64,000 bases of DNA from Opitutia bacterium (GTDB lineage: Bacteria; Verrucomicrobiota; Verrucomicrobiia; Opitutales; Opitutaceae), in NCBI GenBank assembly GCA_016217545.1, contig JACRHT010000017.1:434001-498000 (forward strand). Reading direction: 5' to 3'. Shown one piece after another: positions 8,674 to 17,026 of the stretch. Below the pieces are notes generated by a model. The model searched no databases. It was not told where the DNA came from and saw only the letters and a list, made by a program, of their open reading frames with translations. Each line of letters begins with the position of its first letter. The first letter of the stretch is position 1. Made by a program: the position numbers and the translations under genes.

Positions 8674-9408
8674 TCAGATCAGACGCTGGATCGCCTCACG
8701 CCCCGCCTTGCTCGCCACGACGAAAATGTGCTCACCATCGCTCCACGCGGCCGCGCTGGCGCCGGCTTGGTCCGTGAAACTCGGCACGAGCTTCTTCGCG
8801 AGCTGCGGGAAATCGGCCGCCCGCGCGACGTAGCAGTGAAACCACTTCCCGTCCCGCTTGAAACAAACCTCGAGCAGATCGCGCCCGGCAAAACGCACGG
8901 TGCGGCAGCCGTTCTTCTGCAGTGCCGCGAAATCCAGCAGCATCTTGGCGCTCAGGCGACGGTCGGCCTGCCCGAGCATGGCCTGCAATTCGATCGCCTC
9001 CGGCCCTTCAGTCGCTTCGTGGGATTGGTGCAGCGTGTCGTTGATCGCGAAGGCTGCGATCTGTTCCGCCGACGCGCTCGCCGGCCAGAAGGCGATCCCC
9101 ACGGCGAGCAACAAGGCGAGACTCGCCGCCAATGCGACCGGCACCGGGCTGCGCCACCACGACCGCGCCACCGGCGGTTCGCTGACTTTGGCGCCGGCAA
9201 GGATCGACGCGCGCAGGTGGTCGGGCGGCGTGATGCCGCCGAGCTTCGCACACATCGCGCGGTCGAAGGCCTGTTGCGCCGCGAACCACTTTCCGAGCGC
9301 GGGATCCTGCTTCGCCTGCTCGAGCGCCGCGCAGAAGGTCTGGTCGCCCGCGTCGGCGCCGTTGGGCCGATAGGCGTGGAGAACGAATTTTGCCTCCTCG
9401 TTGTTCAT
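8674..9408 (-). CDS. Putative anti-sigma factor, single-pass membrane protein
   Basis: A 244-residue protein with a cytoplasmic N-terminal helical part of about 90 residues, one transmembrane helix (PVALAASLALLLAVGIAFW, about residues 89-107) and a C-terminal periplasmic domain with three Cys residues (NGCRTVRF, LLEVCFK, FHCYVAR). Its start codon overlaps the stop of the upstream ECF sigma gene (9405-9408). That overlap and the topology are the main evidence for an anti-sigma role. I see no classical zinc-binding HxxxCxxC motif. The periplasmic cysteines could sense redox state, which is speculation. Confidence 0.7.
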   Translation of the reverse strand: MNNEEAKFVLHAYRPNGADAGDQTFCAALEQAKQDPALGKWFAAQQAFDRAMCAKLGGITPPDHLRASILAGAKVSEPPVARSWWRSPVPVALAASLALLLAVGIAFWPASASAEQIAAFAINDTLHQSHEATEGPEAIELQAMLGQADRRLSAKMLLDFAALQKNGCRTVRFAGRDLLEVCFKRDGKWFHCYVARAADFPQLAKKLVPSFTDQAGASAAAWSDGEHIFVVASKAGREAIQRLI

Positions 9409-9950
9409 GAGTGTTTCCTCGCGGATTTGTCGAATGCCACGACTTTGTTGCGACCCGCTTCCTTGCGCGCCAGCGCGCTGCGCAGCTGGGATTTGCCCCG
9501 CGACAAACGCGACATGACGGTGCCGATGGGCACCTCGAGCGCATCGGCGATCTCCTTGTAGGCGAGGTCTTCGAGATAAAAGAGGGTCAGCGGCACGCGG
9601 TAGACTTCGTCGACCTCCTGCAATGCCTCGACAACGAGGCCGGCATCCATGCCGGTGACGAGGTCGACCTCCGGCGCCGCCGGATCATTTTCGCCCGGTG
9701 GCAAATCCTCCAATGCGGTCACATGCTCGGCGCGGCGACGCCCGCGCAGGAACTCGCGGTAGAGCGTGGTGAACAGCCAGGACTTGGCTTTCGCCTCCTC
9801 GCGGAGCTGATCGCCCTTCCGCGCCCAGATGAAAAAAGTCTGCTGGGTAAGGTCGCACGCGTCCGACGTGTTCCGCGTCAGGCTGAGGGCGAAGCGGTAG
9901 AGCGGCGCATAGTGCGCGTCCACCAGCTGCGTGAAGGCATCGCTTGGCAT
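9405..9950 (-). CDS. ECF-type RNA polymerase sigma factor
   Basis: A 181-residue sigma-70 family protein. Region 2 is seen in YRFALSLTRNTSDACDLTQQ and AKSWLFTTLYREFL, and region 4 in VPLTLFYLEDLAYKEIADAL followed by VPIGTVMSRLSRGKSQLR. The size and the lack of regions 1 and 3 define it as an ECF factor. Its stop overlaps the start of the anti-sigma gene by the ATGA tetranucleotide, so the pair is translationally coupled. Autoregulation is typical, but I cannot assign a promoter motif. It is divergent from msrC (94-bp gap), which could be one of its targets. Confidence 0.92.
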   Translation of the reverse strand: MPSDAFTQLVDAHYAPLYRFALSLTRNTSDACDLTQQTFFIWARKGDQLREEAKAKSWLFTTLYREFLRGRRRAEHVTALEDLPPGENDPAAPEVDLVTGMDAGLVVEALQEVDEVYRVPLTLFYLEDLAYKEIADALEVPIGTVMSRLSRGKSQLRSALARKEAGRNKVVAFDKSARKHS

Positions 9951-10044
9951 CGGGCGTGGGAGTCGCGGCAGGATGATTTATTCCCGGGAAGGTTTCAACT
10001 GCGCGTCCGCTTGCGCCGGGACCGGTTGTCGCTTTGCTGCCGCC

Positions 10045-10539
10045 ATGTCGCACGCGGTCGCCGCCATCCAAGCCTCCTCCAAGTCCGAGTTCTACGCCGC
10101 CTTCAACCGGCAACTCGAAGCCGTGCTCCACGGCGAGCGCGACTGGGTGTGCAACCTCGCCCAGACCTCGGCGCTGCTCATGCAAGCCCTGCCCGACCTC
10201 AACTGGGCGGGATTCTACCTGCTGAAGGACGGCGGGCTGGTGCTCGGACCTTTCCAAGGCAAGGTCGCCTGCGTGCGCATCGCTCTCGGCAAAGGCGTCT
10301 GCGGCACGGCGGCGGCGACGCGCGAGACGGTCGTCGTGGCCAACGTCCACGAGTTCCCCGGCCACATCGCCTGCGACAGCGCCTCGAACTCCGAAGTCGT
10401 CGTCCCCCTGCTCCACGGCGGCCGCCTCTTGGGCGTCCTCGATCTCGACAGCCCGAAGCTGAACCGCTTCGACGCCGACGACGCCCGCGGTTTGGAGCGC
10501 GCCGTGCAGATCCTTCTCGCCGCGTCAGATGCGCCCTGA
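10045..10539 (+). CDS. msrC: Free methionine-(R)-sulfoxide reductase, GAF domain
   Basis: A 164-residue single GAF-domain protein. LNWAGFYLLKDGGLVLGPFQ, GKVACVRIALGKGVCGTAAA and HIACDSASNSEVVVPL match the fRMsr family. The three cysteines used in catalysis and resolution are visible at KVACVRI, GVCG and IACD. Known role: thioredoxin-linked reduction of free Met-R-sulfoxide during oxidative stress. The frame is open upstream to 9931, but the ATG at 10045 gives the family's normal start. It is followed by a stem-loop before the convergent tRNA. Confidence 0.9.
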   Translation: MSHAVAAIQASSKSEFYAAFNRQLEAVLHGERDWVCNLAQTSALLMQALPDLNWAGFYLLKDGGLVLGPFQGKVACVRIALGKGVCGTAAATRETVVVANVHEFPGHIACDSASNSEVVVPLLHGGRLLGVLDLDSPKLNRFDADDARGLERAVQILLAASDAP

Positions 10540-10543
10540 ATGA

Positions 10544-10573
10544 CAAACGCCGCCTGGTGACAGGCGGCGTTTG
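10544..10573 (+). terminator. Stem-loop after msrC
   Basis: A perfect 12-bp inverted repeat (CAAACGCCGCCT / AGGCGGCGTTTG) with a 6-nt loop lies directly after the msrC stop and before the 3' end of the convergent tRNA gene. There is only a short T-run, so it may act as a terminator on either strand or as an RNA 3'-end structure. Confidence 0.6.
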
Positions 10574-10577
10574 AAAG

Positions 10578-10653
<76 letters not shown>

Positions 10654-10715
10654 ACAAAAATGGAAGGGCGAGTAAAAGGGCCGCCGAAACCCGCCGTCAA
10701 CGGCTTTTTGGACTT

Positions 10716-10780
10716 TTTGCGGCAGGCGGAAATCTGCCGCAAATCGAGCCGCGATAAGCGGACCGGCCCGTGAGCCGGTC
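10716..10780. repeat. Two perfect inverted repeats between tRNA-Phe and glpX
   Basis: The first is TTTGCGGCAG / CTGCCGCAAA (10716-10743, 8-nt loop) and the second is GACCGGC CCGTGA GCCGGTC (10761-10780). Neither has a T-run. The second, with flanking GCTACGG, looks like a dispersed palindromic repeat. They lie downstream of glpX and upstream of the tRNA, so either may protect or end the glpX transcript. Confidence 0.5.
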
Positions 10781-10811
10781 GCTACGGCAACGCATCCACC
10801 GCGACCTCGCC

Positions 10812-11885
10812 TCAGACCAGGGTTTCCGTGTTTCGGCTGCGCAGGTAGATCGTCTTGTGGTCGAGATCGTGCACGGCTTGGATGTAGCGGATCGTGCGGC
10901 TGCGCGCGCGCATGAGGATCGAGTGCGTCGTGGCGTGGCGCCCGACGACCTTCACTCCGGGCAGCAGCCAGCTCGAGGTGATGCCGGTGGCACAAAAGAT
11001 CGCCCCCGGACCGGTGACGAGATCCTCGGCGTAGAAGATCTTCGCGAGGTCCTTCCCCGCCGGATCCTTGGCAATGCGCGCTTTCTCCTCGTCGTCACGC
11101 ACCCACATGCGGAGCTGCTGGCCGCCACCGAGCGCGCGGAGCGCCGCAGCCGTCAAAACGCCTTCGGGCGAGCCGCCGATGCCCAGGTAGAGATCGACGC
11201 CGCTGTCCGGCAGCGACGGCGCGATGGCGGCGGTGACGTCGCCGTCGCTGATGAGCCGCAGCGCGGCGCCGACTTTGCGCACGCCGCGAATGATCTTCTC
11301 GTGCCGCGGGCGGTCGAGGACCACGACGACGACTTCGCGCACGTTCTTGCCGCGCATCTTTGCGGTCTTGCGGACGATTTCCTCGACCGGTGTGTCGAGG
11401 TCGAAACGCATGGCCTTGTTCTTCTCCATCGCGCGCGCGACCTGCGGACCGTAGGCGAGCTTCTCCGAGTAGAATGTCGGGATGTTGACCATCGCGTGGC
11501 CCTTCTCGGGCGCGAGCACGCCGGCCATGACGGAGATGGAATTGGGCAGGCCTTTCGAGATGTTCGTCGTGCCGTCGATCGGATCGAGCGCGATGTTGAA
11601 CTTCGGCGAGCCGGCCTTCCACGTGCCGAGCTTGTCGCCGAGGAAGATGCCCGGGGCATCGTCCTTGATGCCCTCGCCGATCACGACTTCGCCGCGCATG
11701 TCGATGTGGTCGAAGGTGCCGTTGATCGCGTCGCAAGCGGCGGCGTCGGCGCCCTCCTTGTCGCCGCGGCCGATCCAGTGGACGGCGTTGAGCGCGGCGT
11801 TTTCGGTCGCGCGGATGAACTCGAACTCGAGCGACCGCTCCGGGTCGCTCTCGGTCAGGCTGGTGCGTTTGGTCGGGGTGGCCAT
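10812..11885 (-). CDS. glpX: Fructose-1,6-bisphosphatase, class II
   Basis: A 357-residue protein of the GlpX family. Metal and substrate motifs are visible: GRGDKEGADAAACDAI, VIGEGIKDDAPGIFLG, FNIALDPIDGTTNISKG and LYLGIGGSPEGVLTAAAL. Known role: dephosphorylation of fructose-1,6-bisphosphate in gluconeogenesis; some members also act on sedoheptulose-1,7-bisphosphate. The open frame continues 284 codons upstream, but that part lies antisense to another gene. The ATG at 11885 (MATPTKRTSL) gives the normal start. It is divergent from the GspB-like gene. Confidence 0.95.
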   Translation of the reverse strand: MATPTKRTSLTESDPERSLEFEFIRATENAALNAVHWIGRGDKEGADAAACDAINGTFDHIDMRGEVVIGEGIKDDAPGIFLGDKLGTWKAGSPKFNIALDPIDGTTNISKGLPNSISVMAGVLAPEKGHAMVNIPTFYSEKLAYGPQVARAMEKNKAMRFDLDTPVEEIVRKTAKMRGKNVREVVVVVLDRPRHEKIIRGVRKVGAALRLISDGDVTAAIAPSLPDSGVDLYLGIGGSPEGVLTAAALRALGGGQQLRMWVRDDEEKARIAKDPAGKDLAKIFYAEDLVTGPGAIFCATGITSSWLLPGVKVVGRHATTHSILMRARSRTIRYIQAVHDLDHKTIYLRSRNTETLV

Positions 11886-12032
11886 GGGGTGCTTGGTTGG
11901 GGCAAGCAAAGCGCGTTTTCCGCGCCCGGCGCAACGCGACCGCAGACCGCGTCCGCGTTTATTAGATTCACGTCGTCCATGATTCGATCGGAACAGAAAT
12001 CGAGGTTGTGCGCTGTGGGGTGAACCGCCACC

Positions 12033-12641
12033 TTGCCGCGCGTGAGCCACATCGCCGCTGCATTGGCCAAGAGCAAAGGCAAGGCCGTGACGCCGCCCCC
12101 CGAGACCACAGTCGACGCCACGGGGCCGGGACTCGGCGTGTCCACTCCTCCCATCGTCACCGCCGAAAGCGCGCCACCGATCGTCCCTCCCAAGCGCTCT
12201 CCCGCCCTCATCGCCGGCTTGGCCGCGCTGGCAATTCTCTGCGGCGGAGCCGCATGGTGGCTCGTGCGCCGCGCGCCAGCGGAAGCTCCCATCGTCGCGC
12301 CCGCGCCGGCACCGAAGGCGAGTCCGGAAATCACCGCCCAAATTGCCGCGAAAAATAACACACAAGCCGCCCTCGTTCGGACCTTGAGCAACCCGACTCC
12401 CGTCGCTGAGCCGCCTCCACCGGCGGCGACGCCGGCCGCCAGCTCGGTGGAGTATTTCGAGATCGTCCGCAAGCTGGCCGTTTCGGCCGTGATGGTCGGA
12501 TCGAATGGACGCGCGGTGATCAACGGCAAGACGCGCCAAGTCGGAGCCGAAGTCGCCCCCGGGCTCACCTTGGTCGAAATCGCGCCCGGCCGCCTCCTGT
12601 TTCGCGATCAAGCCGGCAACGACTATCCGCGGCGCTTCTAG
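12033..12641 (+). CDS. Membrane-anchored protein with GspB-like C-terminal domain
   Basis: A 202-residue protein with a Pro/Ala-rich cytoplasmic N-terminus, one transmembrane helix (ALIAGLAALAILCGGAAWWL, about residues 58-77), a Pro/Ala linker, and a C-terminal 60-residue domain (VSAVMVGSNGRAVINGKTRQ, GAEVAPGLTLVEIAPGRLLF) resembling the GspB/PilP-type small beta domain of type II secretion or pilus systems. I start it at TTG 12033 because GGGGTGA lies 9 nt upstream; a GTG at 12042 is the alternative. No secretion genes flank it, so an export role is inferred from the domain only. Confidence 0.6.
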   Translation: MPRVSHIAAALAKSKGKAVTPPPETTVDATGPGLGVSTPPIVTAESAPPIVPPKRSPALIAGLAALAILCGGAAWWLVRRAPAEAPIVAPAPAPKASPEITAQIAAKNNTQAALVRTLSNPTPVAEPPPPAATPAASSVEYFEIVRKLAVSAVMVGSNGRAVINGKTRQVGAEVAPGLTLVEIAPGRLLFRDQAGNDYPRRF

Positions 12642-12711
12642 CTGCGTGATTTCGCGCTGACGTCGCGACAAGGCGCTCTCTTTCGCGACGAGAGCCGCAT
12701 CGAAAACGGGT

Positions 12712-13638
12712 TCAGGCCGGACGCGCCAGCCGGCCAAGCACGGATTTCCTGGCGAGGGTCTCGAGCATCTTCTCGCTCTCCGCGACGCTTTGCTCGGTCT
12801 CCTCCGGATTCACGAGCGTCGCGGCCTCCTCGCGCATGCGGTTCAGCACGCGCATGACGTATCCGTCCAGCGCTTCGCTCTGATTCGTGTCGACCAACCG
12901 CGCCTGCTCGCGCATGGCCGGCAACGTGTCCTCCACTAGTTGTTTCAACTCGGACAGAATCTTGTCGAACTGCGGCTGCGCCTCCGCGAGCGGCACGCTG
13001 CTGAGCATCGCAATCCACGGCGAGTAACTGACGTTGCGCAGGCGCGGCAGCTCCATCGCGTGCAGGCGCGTGTCGCGCAGCAAGCGCGCCTGCACTTCGG
13101 CAACGTCGTTGGCGAAACAGATTTCCTGCTCCAGTTTTTTCGCAGCATCGATCGCGATGAGGAAGCCCTGCAACGCCGCCTGCGAATACGATTGCTGAAA
13201 GCGCTCGTAGCCGGACGTCGCCATGTTGCGGACATTGCCGAGCGCCTGCGTGAGACCGAAAACCTTTTCGCCGAACCGCGTGAGACAGCGATCCCAGTCG
13301 GCGCGATGCTCCCGCAACGCGAGCGCGCGCAGGTATTCGGGCTCGTGCTCGCGGCAGTAATCCTCCGCCGCCTCGATCACCAATTTCCGGATGTGCGGTT
13401 CGACGCGGTCGAGTTGCGCGATGCCGTTCCGCAACAGGCGAAGCCCTTCCTCCGCCTCGGCCTCGAGTCGGGCGTGGGCTTCCTTGGCCACCTTCGCGGC
13501 GAACAGCCCCGGGCGCTGCTTGCGGAGGGCGACGGCCGCTGCCGCCTGCTCGTCCAACACGGGGGCAATTGCTTCGCGCCCGAGGCGCAAATGCGCTTCG
13601 CGCACCAGAAGATCACGAATTTGAAGCGGGAGGGCCAC
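12712..13638 (-). CDS. Uncharacterised helical protein
   Basis: I do not recognise this protein of about 308 residues. It has no signal peptide or transmembrane segment. It is rich in Ala, Glu, Leu and Arg and is predicted by eye to be nearly all helical, with heptad-like runs (KVAKEAHARLEAEAEEGLRL, FDKILSELKQLVEDTLPAMR). I prefer the GTG at 13638 because GGTGGGA lies 7-8 nt upstream. The frame is open to another GTG at 13725, but that one lies inside a hairpin (GGCGGAC / GTCCGCC, 13717-13735). It is downstream of fabF on the same strand and could be its last operon member. The function is unknown. Confidence 0.6.
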   Translation of the reverse strand: MALPLQIRDLLVREAHLRLGREAIAPVLDEQAAAAVALRKQRPGLFAAKVAKEAHARLEAEAEEGLRLLRNGIAQLDRVEPHIRKLVIEAAEDYCREHEPEYLRALALREHRADWDRCLTRFGEKVFGLTQALGNVRNMATSGYERFQQSYSQAALQGFLIAIDAAKKLEQEICFANDVAEVQARLLRDTRLHAMELPRLRNVSYSPWIAMLSSVPLAEAQPQFDKILSELKQLVEDTLPAMREQARLVDTNQSEALDGYVMRVLNRMREEAATLVNPEETEQSVAESEKMLETLARKSVLGRLARPA

Positions 13639-13769
13639 GAACAAATCCCACCCAAACGGCGAAACCGCGCGGCTCGCGCCGGCGGAGGATTGGCTGGGGC
13701 AACGCGAATGGAAGATGGCGGACACACGGTCCGCCAGCCCGAATTAGGCGCGCCCCGCCACCCGCCGGC

Positions 13770-15020
13770 TCACATCTTGCGGAAGACGAGCGCGGCGTTC
13801 TGGCCGCCGAAGCCGAGATTGTCGCTCAGCACGGTGCGGACGTTGGCGCTGCGCTTCACGTTCGGCACGTAGTCGAGGTCGCAGTCCGGGTCGGGCGTCT
13901 CGAGGTTGATCGTCGGCGGCACCTCGCCGGTCTCGATGGTCTTCACGCTGATCACGGCCTCGACGCCGCCGGCGGCACCGAGGAGGTGGCCGGTCATCGA
14001 CTTGGTGGAGCTGATCATGACCTTCCTGGCGTGTTCGCCGAAGACCTTCTTGATCGCGAGCGTCTCGAACTTGTCGTTGTAGGGCGTGGAGGTGCCGTGC
14101 GCGTTGATGTAGTCGATCTCCTCGGGGCGCACGCGGGCGTCGGCGAGCGCGCGGGTCATGGCGAGCGACAGGCCCTTGCCCTCGGGATCCGGCTGCGTGA
14201 TGTGGAACGCATCGCAGGTCGCAGCGTAGCCGGTCAGTTCGCAGTAAATGTGCGCGCCGCGCGCGAGCGCGTGCTCGAGGCTCTCGATGACGAGGATGCC
14301 CGAACCTTCACCCATGATGAAGCCGTCGCGGTTCGCATCGAACGGACGGCTGGCTTTCTGCGGGTTCTCGTTGTTCGTGCTCATCGCCTTCATCGAGCAG
14401 AAGCCCGCGTAGGACAACGGCGTGATCGCCGCCTCGGCGCCGCCGCAGACCATCACGTCGGCCTCGCCGCCGCGGATCATGCGGAGCGATTCGCCGATGG
14501 CGTGGGTCGCGGTCGCGCAGGCGCTGACGACGCCGAAATTCGGGCCGCGCGCGCCGAGCTCGATGGCGACGAGACCGCCGACCATGTTGCTGATCAGCGC
14601 CGGAATCATGAACGGCGACACCTTGCGCGGGCCGCGTTCGACGAGATTCTTGTGCTGGTTCTCGATCGTGAGCATGCCGCCGATGCCGGAGCCGATGATG
14701 ACGCCGACGCGGTCTGCGTCCTCCTTGGTCATGTCGAGCTTCGCGTCCGCGATGGCCTGCTTGGCCGCCACGAAACCGAAGTGCGTGTAGCGGTCGTTGC
14801 GGCGGACCTCCTTCGGGTCCATGTGCTGCGCCGGGTCCCAGTTGCGCACCTCGGCGCCGATCTGGCAGGCGTAGTCCTTGACGTCGAACTGCGTGACGCG
14901 ATCGATGCCGCACTTGCCGGCAAGGATGCTGGCCCAGAAGTCGGGCACATTATGGCCGAGCGAGGCGACGACGCCCAGACCGGTAACGACGACACGTTTG
15001 TGCGGAGAAACGGTTTCCAT
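13770..15020 (-). CDS. fabF: 3-oxoacyl-ACP synthase II
   Basis: A 416-residue thiolase-fold condensing enzyme. The active-site Cys is in VSACATATHAIG, and the two histidines are in INAHGTSTPYND and KSMTGHLLGAAGG, giving the Cys-His-His triad of KAS I/II. The N-terminus (RVVVTGLGVVASLGHNV) is intact and the length is normal. Role: elongation of acyl-ACP with malonyl-ACP in fatty acid synthesis. It follows acpP on the same strand after an internal terminator-like hairpin. Confidence 0.96.
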   Translation of the reverse strand: METVSPHKRVVVTGLGVVASLGHNVPDFWASILAGKCGIDRVTQFDVKDYACQIGAEVRNWDPAQHMDPKEVRRNDRYTHFGFVAAKQAIADAKLDMTKEDADRVGVIIGSGIGGMLTIENQHKNLVERGPRKVSPFMIPALISNMVGGLVAIELGARGPNFGVVSACATATHAIGESLRMIRGGEADVMVCGGAEAAITPLSYAGFCSMKAMSTNNENPQKASRPFDANRDGFIMGEGSGILVIESLEHALARGAHIYCELTGYAATCDAFHITQPDPEGKGLSLAMTRALADARVRPEEIDYINAHGTSTPYNDKFETLAIKKVFGEHARKVMISSTKSMTGHLLGAAGGVEAVISVKTIETGEVPPTINLETPDPDCDLDYVPNVKRSANVRTVLSDNLGFGGQNAALVFRKM

Positions 15021-15035
15021 CAGCGGGACACAGTG

Positions 15036-15088
15036 AAAATAAAAAGGCGTTCTACCAGTCCCGATTTTCCGGGTGGTAGAACGCCTTT
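15036..15088 (-). terminator. Terminator-like hairpin between acpP and fabF
   Basis: A perfect 14-bp inverted repeat (AAAGGCGTTCTACC / GGTAGAACGCCTTT, 15043-15088) with an inner CCCG/CGGG stem is followed on the minus strand by TTTTTATTTTC. It ends 14 nt before the fabF ATG. It should stop many acpP transcripts, so ACP can be made in excess over FabF. Confidence 0.85.
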
Positions 15089-15100
15089 AGGAAAGGGAAC

Positions 15101-15364
15101 TTACTTCGCGCCCGCTTTGGACTCGATGTAGGTGATCACGTCGCCGACCGTCTGCAGCTTCTCGGCGTCGGACTCGGGAATCTCTCCCTTGATCTCGTTC
15201 TTAAACTCCTCTTCGAAGGCCATGATGAGCTCGACGGTGTCGAGGGAGTCGGCGCCCAGATCGTCGAGGAAGGAGGCCTCCTTGGTGATCTGCTCTTCGT
15301 TAACGTTCAGCTGGTTAACGATGATCTGCTTGACGCGTTGTTCGATGGTTTTCTGGTCGGCCAT
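15101..15364 (-). CDS. acpP: Acyl carrier protein
   Basis: An 87-residue acidic protein. The phosphopantetheine attachment site is the Ser of [19 protein letters not shown]. It carries the growing acyl chain for FabF and FabG, which flank it. The start at 15364 ([14 protein letters not shown]) is preceded by an AC-rich leader with no Shine-Dalgarno sequence. The gap from fabG is 52 nt. Confidence 0.97.
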   Translation of the reverse strand: MADQKTIEQRVKQIIVNQLNVNEEQITKEASFLDDLGADSLDTVELIMAFEEEFKNEIKGEIPESDAEKLQTVGDVITYIESKAGAK

Positions 15365-15416
15365 GTTGGAAAGGGTTCGGGTGTCTGGTCGGGGCTAAAA
15401 TGTGGTCAAATCGGCA

Positions 15417-16163
15417 TCACATCACCATGCCGCCGTCAACGGTAAAAACCTGACCGGTGATGTAGCCGGCCTCTTCGGAGGCGAGGAACGCCACCATGTG
15501 GGCAATGTCGGCGGCTTCGCCGAGGCGCTTCAGCGGGATGACGCTCATCAATTTCTCGCCGGCCTCCTCGGGCAGGCCCGCGGTCATGTCGGTCTTGATG
15601 AAACCGGGCGCCACGGCGTTGACCGTGATGTTGCGCGCCGCGAACTCCTTCGCGATCGACTTCGTGAAGCCGATCATGCCGGCCTTGGCCGCGCAGTAGT
15701 TGGCTTGGCCGGGGTTGCCCATCAGGCCGACGACCGACGTGATGTTGATGATGCGGCCCCAGCGCTTCTGGGTCATCGGACGGCCGACGAGCTTGGTGAA
15801 GTGGTAGCAGCTCGTCAGGTTGGTCGCCATGACGTTGTTCCAGTCGTCCTCGCTCATGCGGAACAGCAGGCCGTCCTTCGTGATGCCGGCGTTGTTGATG
15901 AGGATGTCGATGTTGCCGAACTCGGCCAGCAACTGCTCGCACGCCGCCTTCACCGCCGCGCCATCCGCGACGTCGACCGCGAGGGCCTTGGCCTTGCCGC
16001 CCGCCGCGACGATGCCGGCGGCGACCGCGCCGCAGCTGTCCGCGGACTTGCTCACGCAGATCACCGTGACGCCGTTCTTGGCGAGGAGTTCAGCGATGGC
16101 TTTGCCGATGCCACGCCCCGCGCCAGTGACGAGGGCCACACGATTGTTGTAGGTCAGGCTCAT
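15417..16163 (-). CDS. fabG: 3-oxoacyl-ACP reductase
   Basis: A 248-residue short-chain dehydrogenase. The NADPH site is VTGAGRGIGKAIAELL. The catalytic residues are Asn in NNAG, Ser in NITSVVGLMG and Tyr-x3-Lys in NYCAAKAG, and the C-terminus ITGQVFTVDGGMVM is typical of FabG. Role: reduction of the 3-oxoacyl-ACP made by FabF. It is first in the fabG-acpP-fabF run. Its leader contains an 8-bp GC hairpin (GGGCGGGC / GCCCGCCC, 16192-16221), which could be regulatory. Confidence 0.95.
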   Translation of the reverse strand: MSLTYNNRVALVTGAGRGIGKAIAELLAKNGVTVICVSKSADSCGAVAAGIVAAGGKAKALAVDVADGAAVKAACEQLLAEFGNIDILINNAGITKDGLLFRMSEDDWNNVMATNLTSCYHFTKLVGRPMTQKRWGRIINITSVVGLMGNPGQANYCAAKAGMIGFTKSIAKEFAARNITVNAVAPGFIKTDMTAGLPEEAGEKLMSVIPLKRLGEAADIAHMVAFLASEEAGYITGQVFTVDGGMVM

Positions 16164-16267
16164 GGGAGGCGGATGGGATGCAGATGGCTACGGGCGGGCA
16201 AGCGCGAAAAGGCGCCCGCCCGAATGCAGACTTGTCGTCAGACCGGTCGAATAACTTGCATGGAGTC

Positions 16268-17026
16268 ATGCGCAATGCCCGCCTTGAATCGATACCGTTT
16301 TACGCCCGTGGAACGAAGATGTCGCCGCTTTTTTCGAACTCTGAAGATTTTGAGGCAACCGTTGCACAGATATTGCCGATGGTGAGAGCGATCGGCCGCG
16401 AGAAAAATATTCGCCATCTTGTCATCGATACGTGGTGTCTCACTGACTTTGTTGTTCGCCGAAACCTAGTGATTCTCTTGGGTATGTCGAAATTCGAGGC
16501 TCCCGAGTTCGATCCCAAATTCGATCTCCTTCCGCGATCATTTGAAGACCTGCTGCGCTGTCTAGAGGCGTTCTGCATTTCGCAGAAAGATCTTCCCCGC
16601 GATATGGACCCGCTTGATCGCGCGATCGCGATACCTACTGAATTTCTGGTATTAATTTCTAAAGACCAAGATTTCAGTGAACGATTCGACAGTTTCCTAC
16701 GGCAGTATTATCAAGAGAAGGCCCCTGAGGTCCTTCAGTCCTCACCGTTTCTCCCTAAGGAGCGGAAGCCAAAGAATCTTTCTGGGGCTGGTCGTTCGCT
16801 TCTCGACCGCCTCGACCAAATTTGGTTTCGAGATGTTCGGCGGCTGAACAAAGCGAGAAATTTGGCGGCACATACTATGAGTGACACGAAGGTGGCGGCG
16901 GCTTTCGGGTTTGCCGGACAAGATTCCGCCCTGAAGACGAAACAGACCTGCCTGAGCTTACTTCGAACCCTGTTGGGGATCAAAATACCGCGCGCCAGCA
17001 CGCGCCTACAGCGGAGCGCTCAGTAA
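16268..17026 (+). CDS. Uncharacterised protein with HEPN-like R-x4-H motif, atypical composition
   Basis: I do not recognise this gene; it codes for about 252 residues. From about 16.3 kb its codons are visibly less G+C-rich than the neighbours (many AAA, AAT, GAT, TTT and CTT codons), suggesting transfer. Near the C-terminus, IWFRDVRRLNKARNLAAH carries R-N-L-A-A-H (Arg codon at 16856, His at 16871). This fits the R-x4-6-H signature of HEPN RNases and HEPN-like helical proteins, where N, D or H usually follows the Arg. The rest looks helical, without signal or membrane segments. The start could also be the ATG at 16319. It sits alone between the fab cluster and a convergent reductase and overlaps the end of the latter by 7 nt. 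No antitoxin-like partner is seen beside it. Confidence 0.6.
   Translation: MRNARLESIPFYARGTKMSPLFSNSEDFEATVAQILPMVRAIGREKNIRHLVIDTWCLTDFVVRRNLVILLGMSKFEAPEFDPKFDLLPRSFEDLLRCLEAFCISQKDLPRDMDPLDRAIAIPTEFLVLISKDQDFSERFDSFLRQYYQEKAPEVLQSSPFLPKERKPKNLSGAGRSLLDRLDQIWFRDVRRLNKARNLAAHTMSDTKVAAAFGFAGQDSALKTKQTCLSLLRTLLGIKIPRASTRLQRSAQ

Noticed and set aside
11886..12737. A 284-codon in-frame N-terminal extension of glpX
   Set aside because: It lies antisense to the GspB-like gene, has no domain, and family members start at the ATG at 11885.
13569..15131. A 520-codon plus-strand frame opposite fabF
   Set aside because: It has an acidic/Arg repeat composition typical of codon-position shadows; fabF is complete on the other strand.
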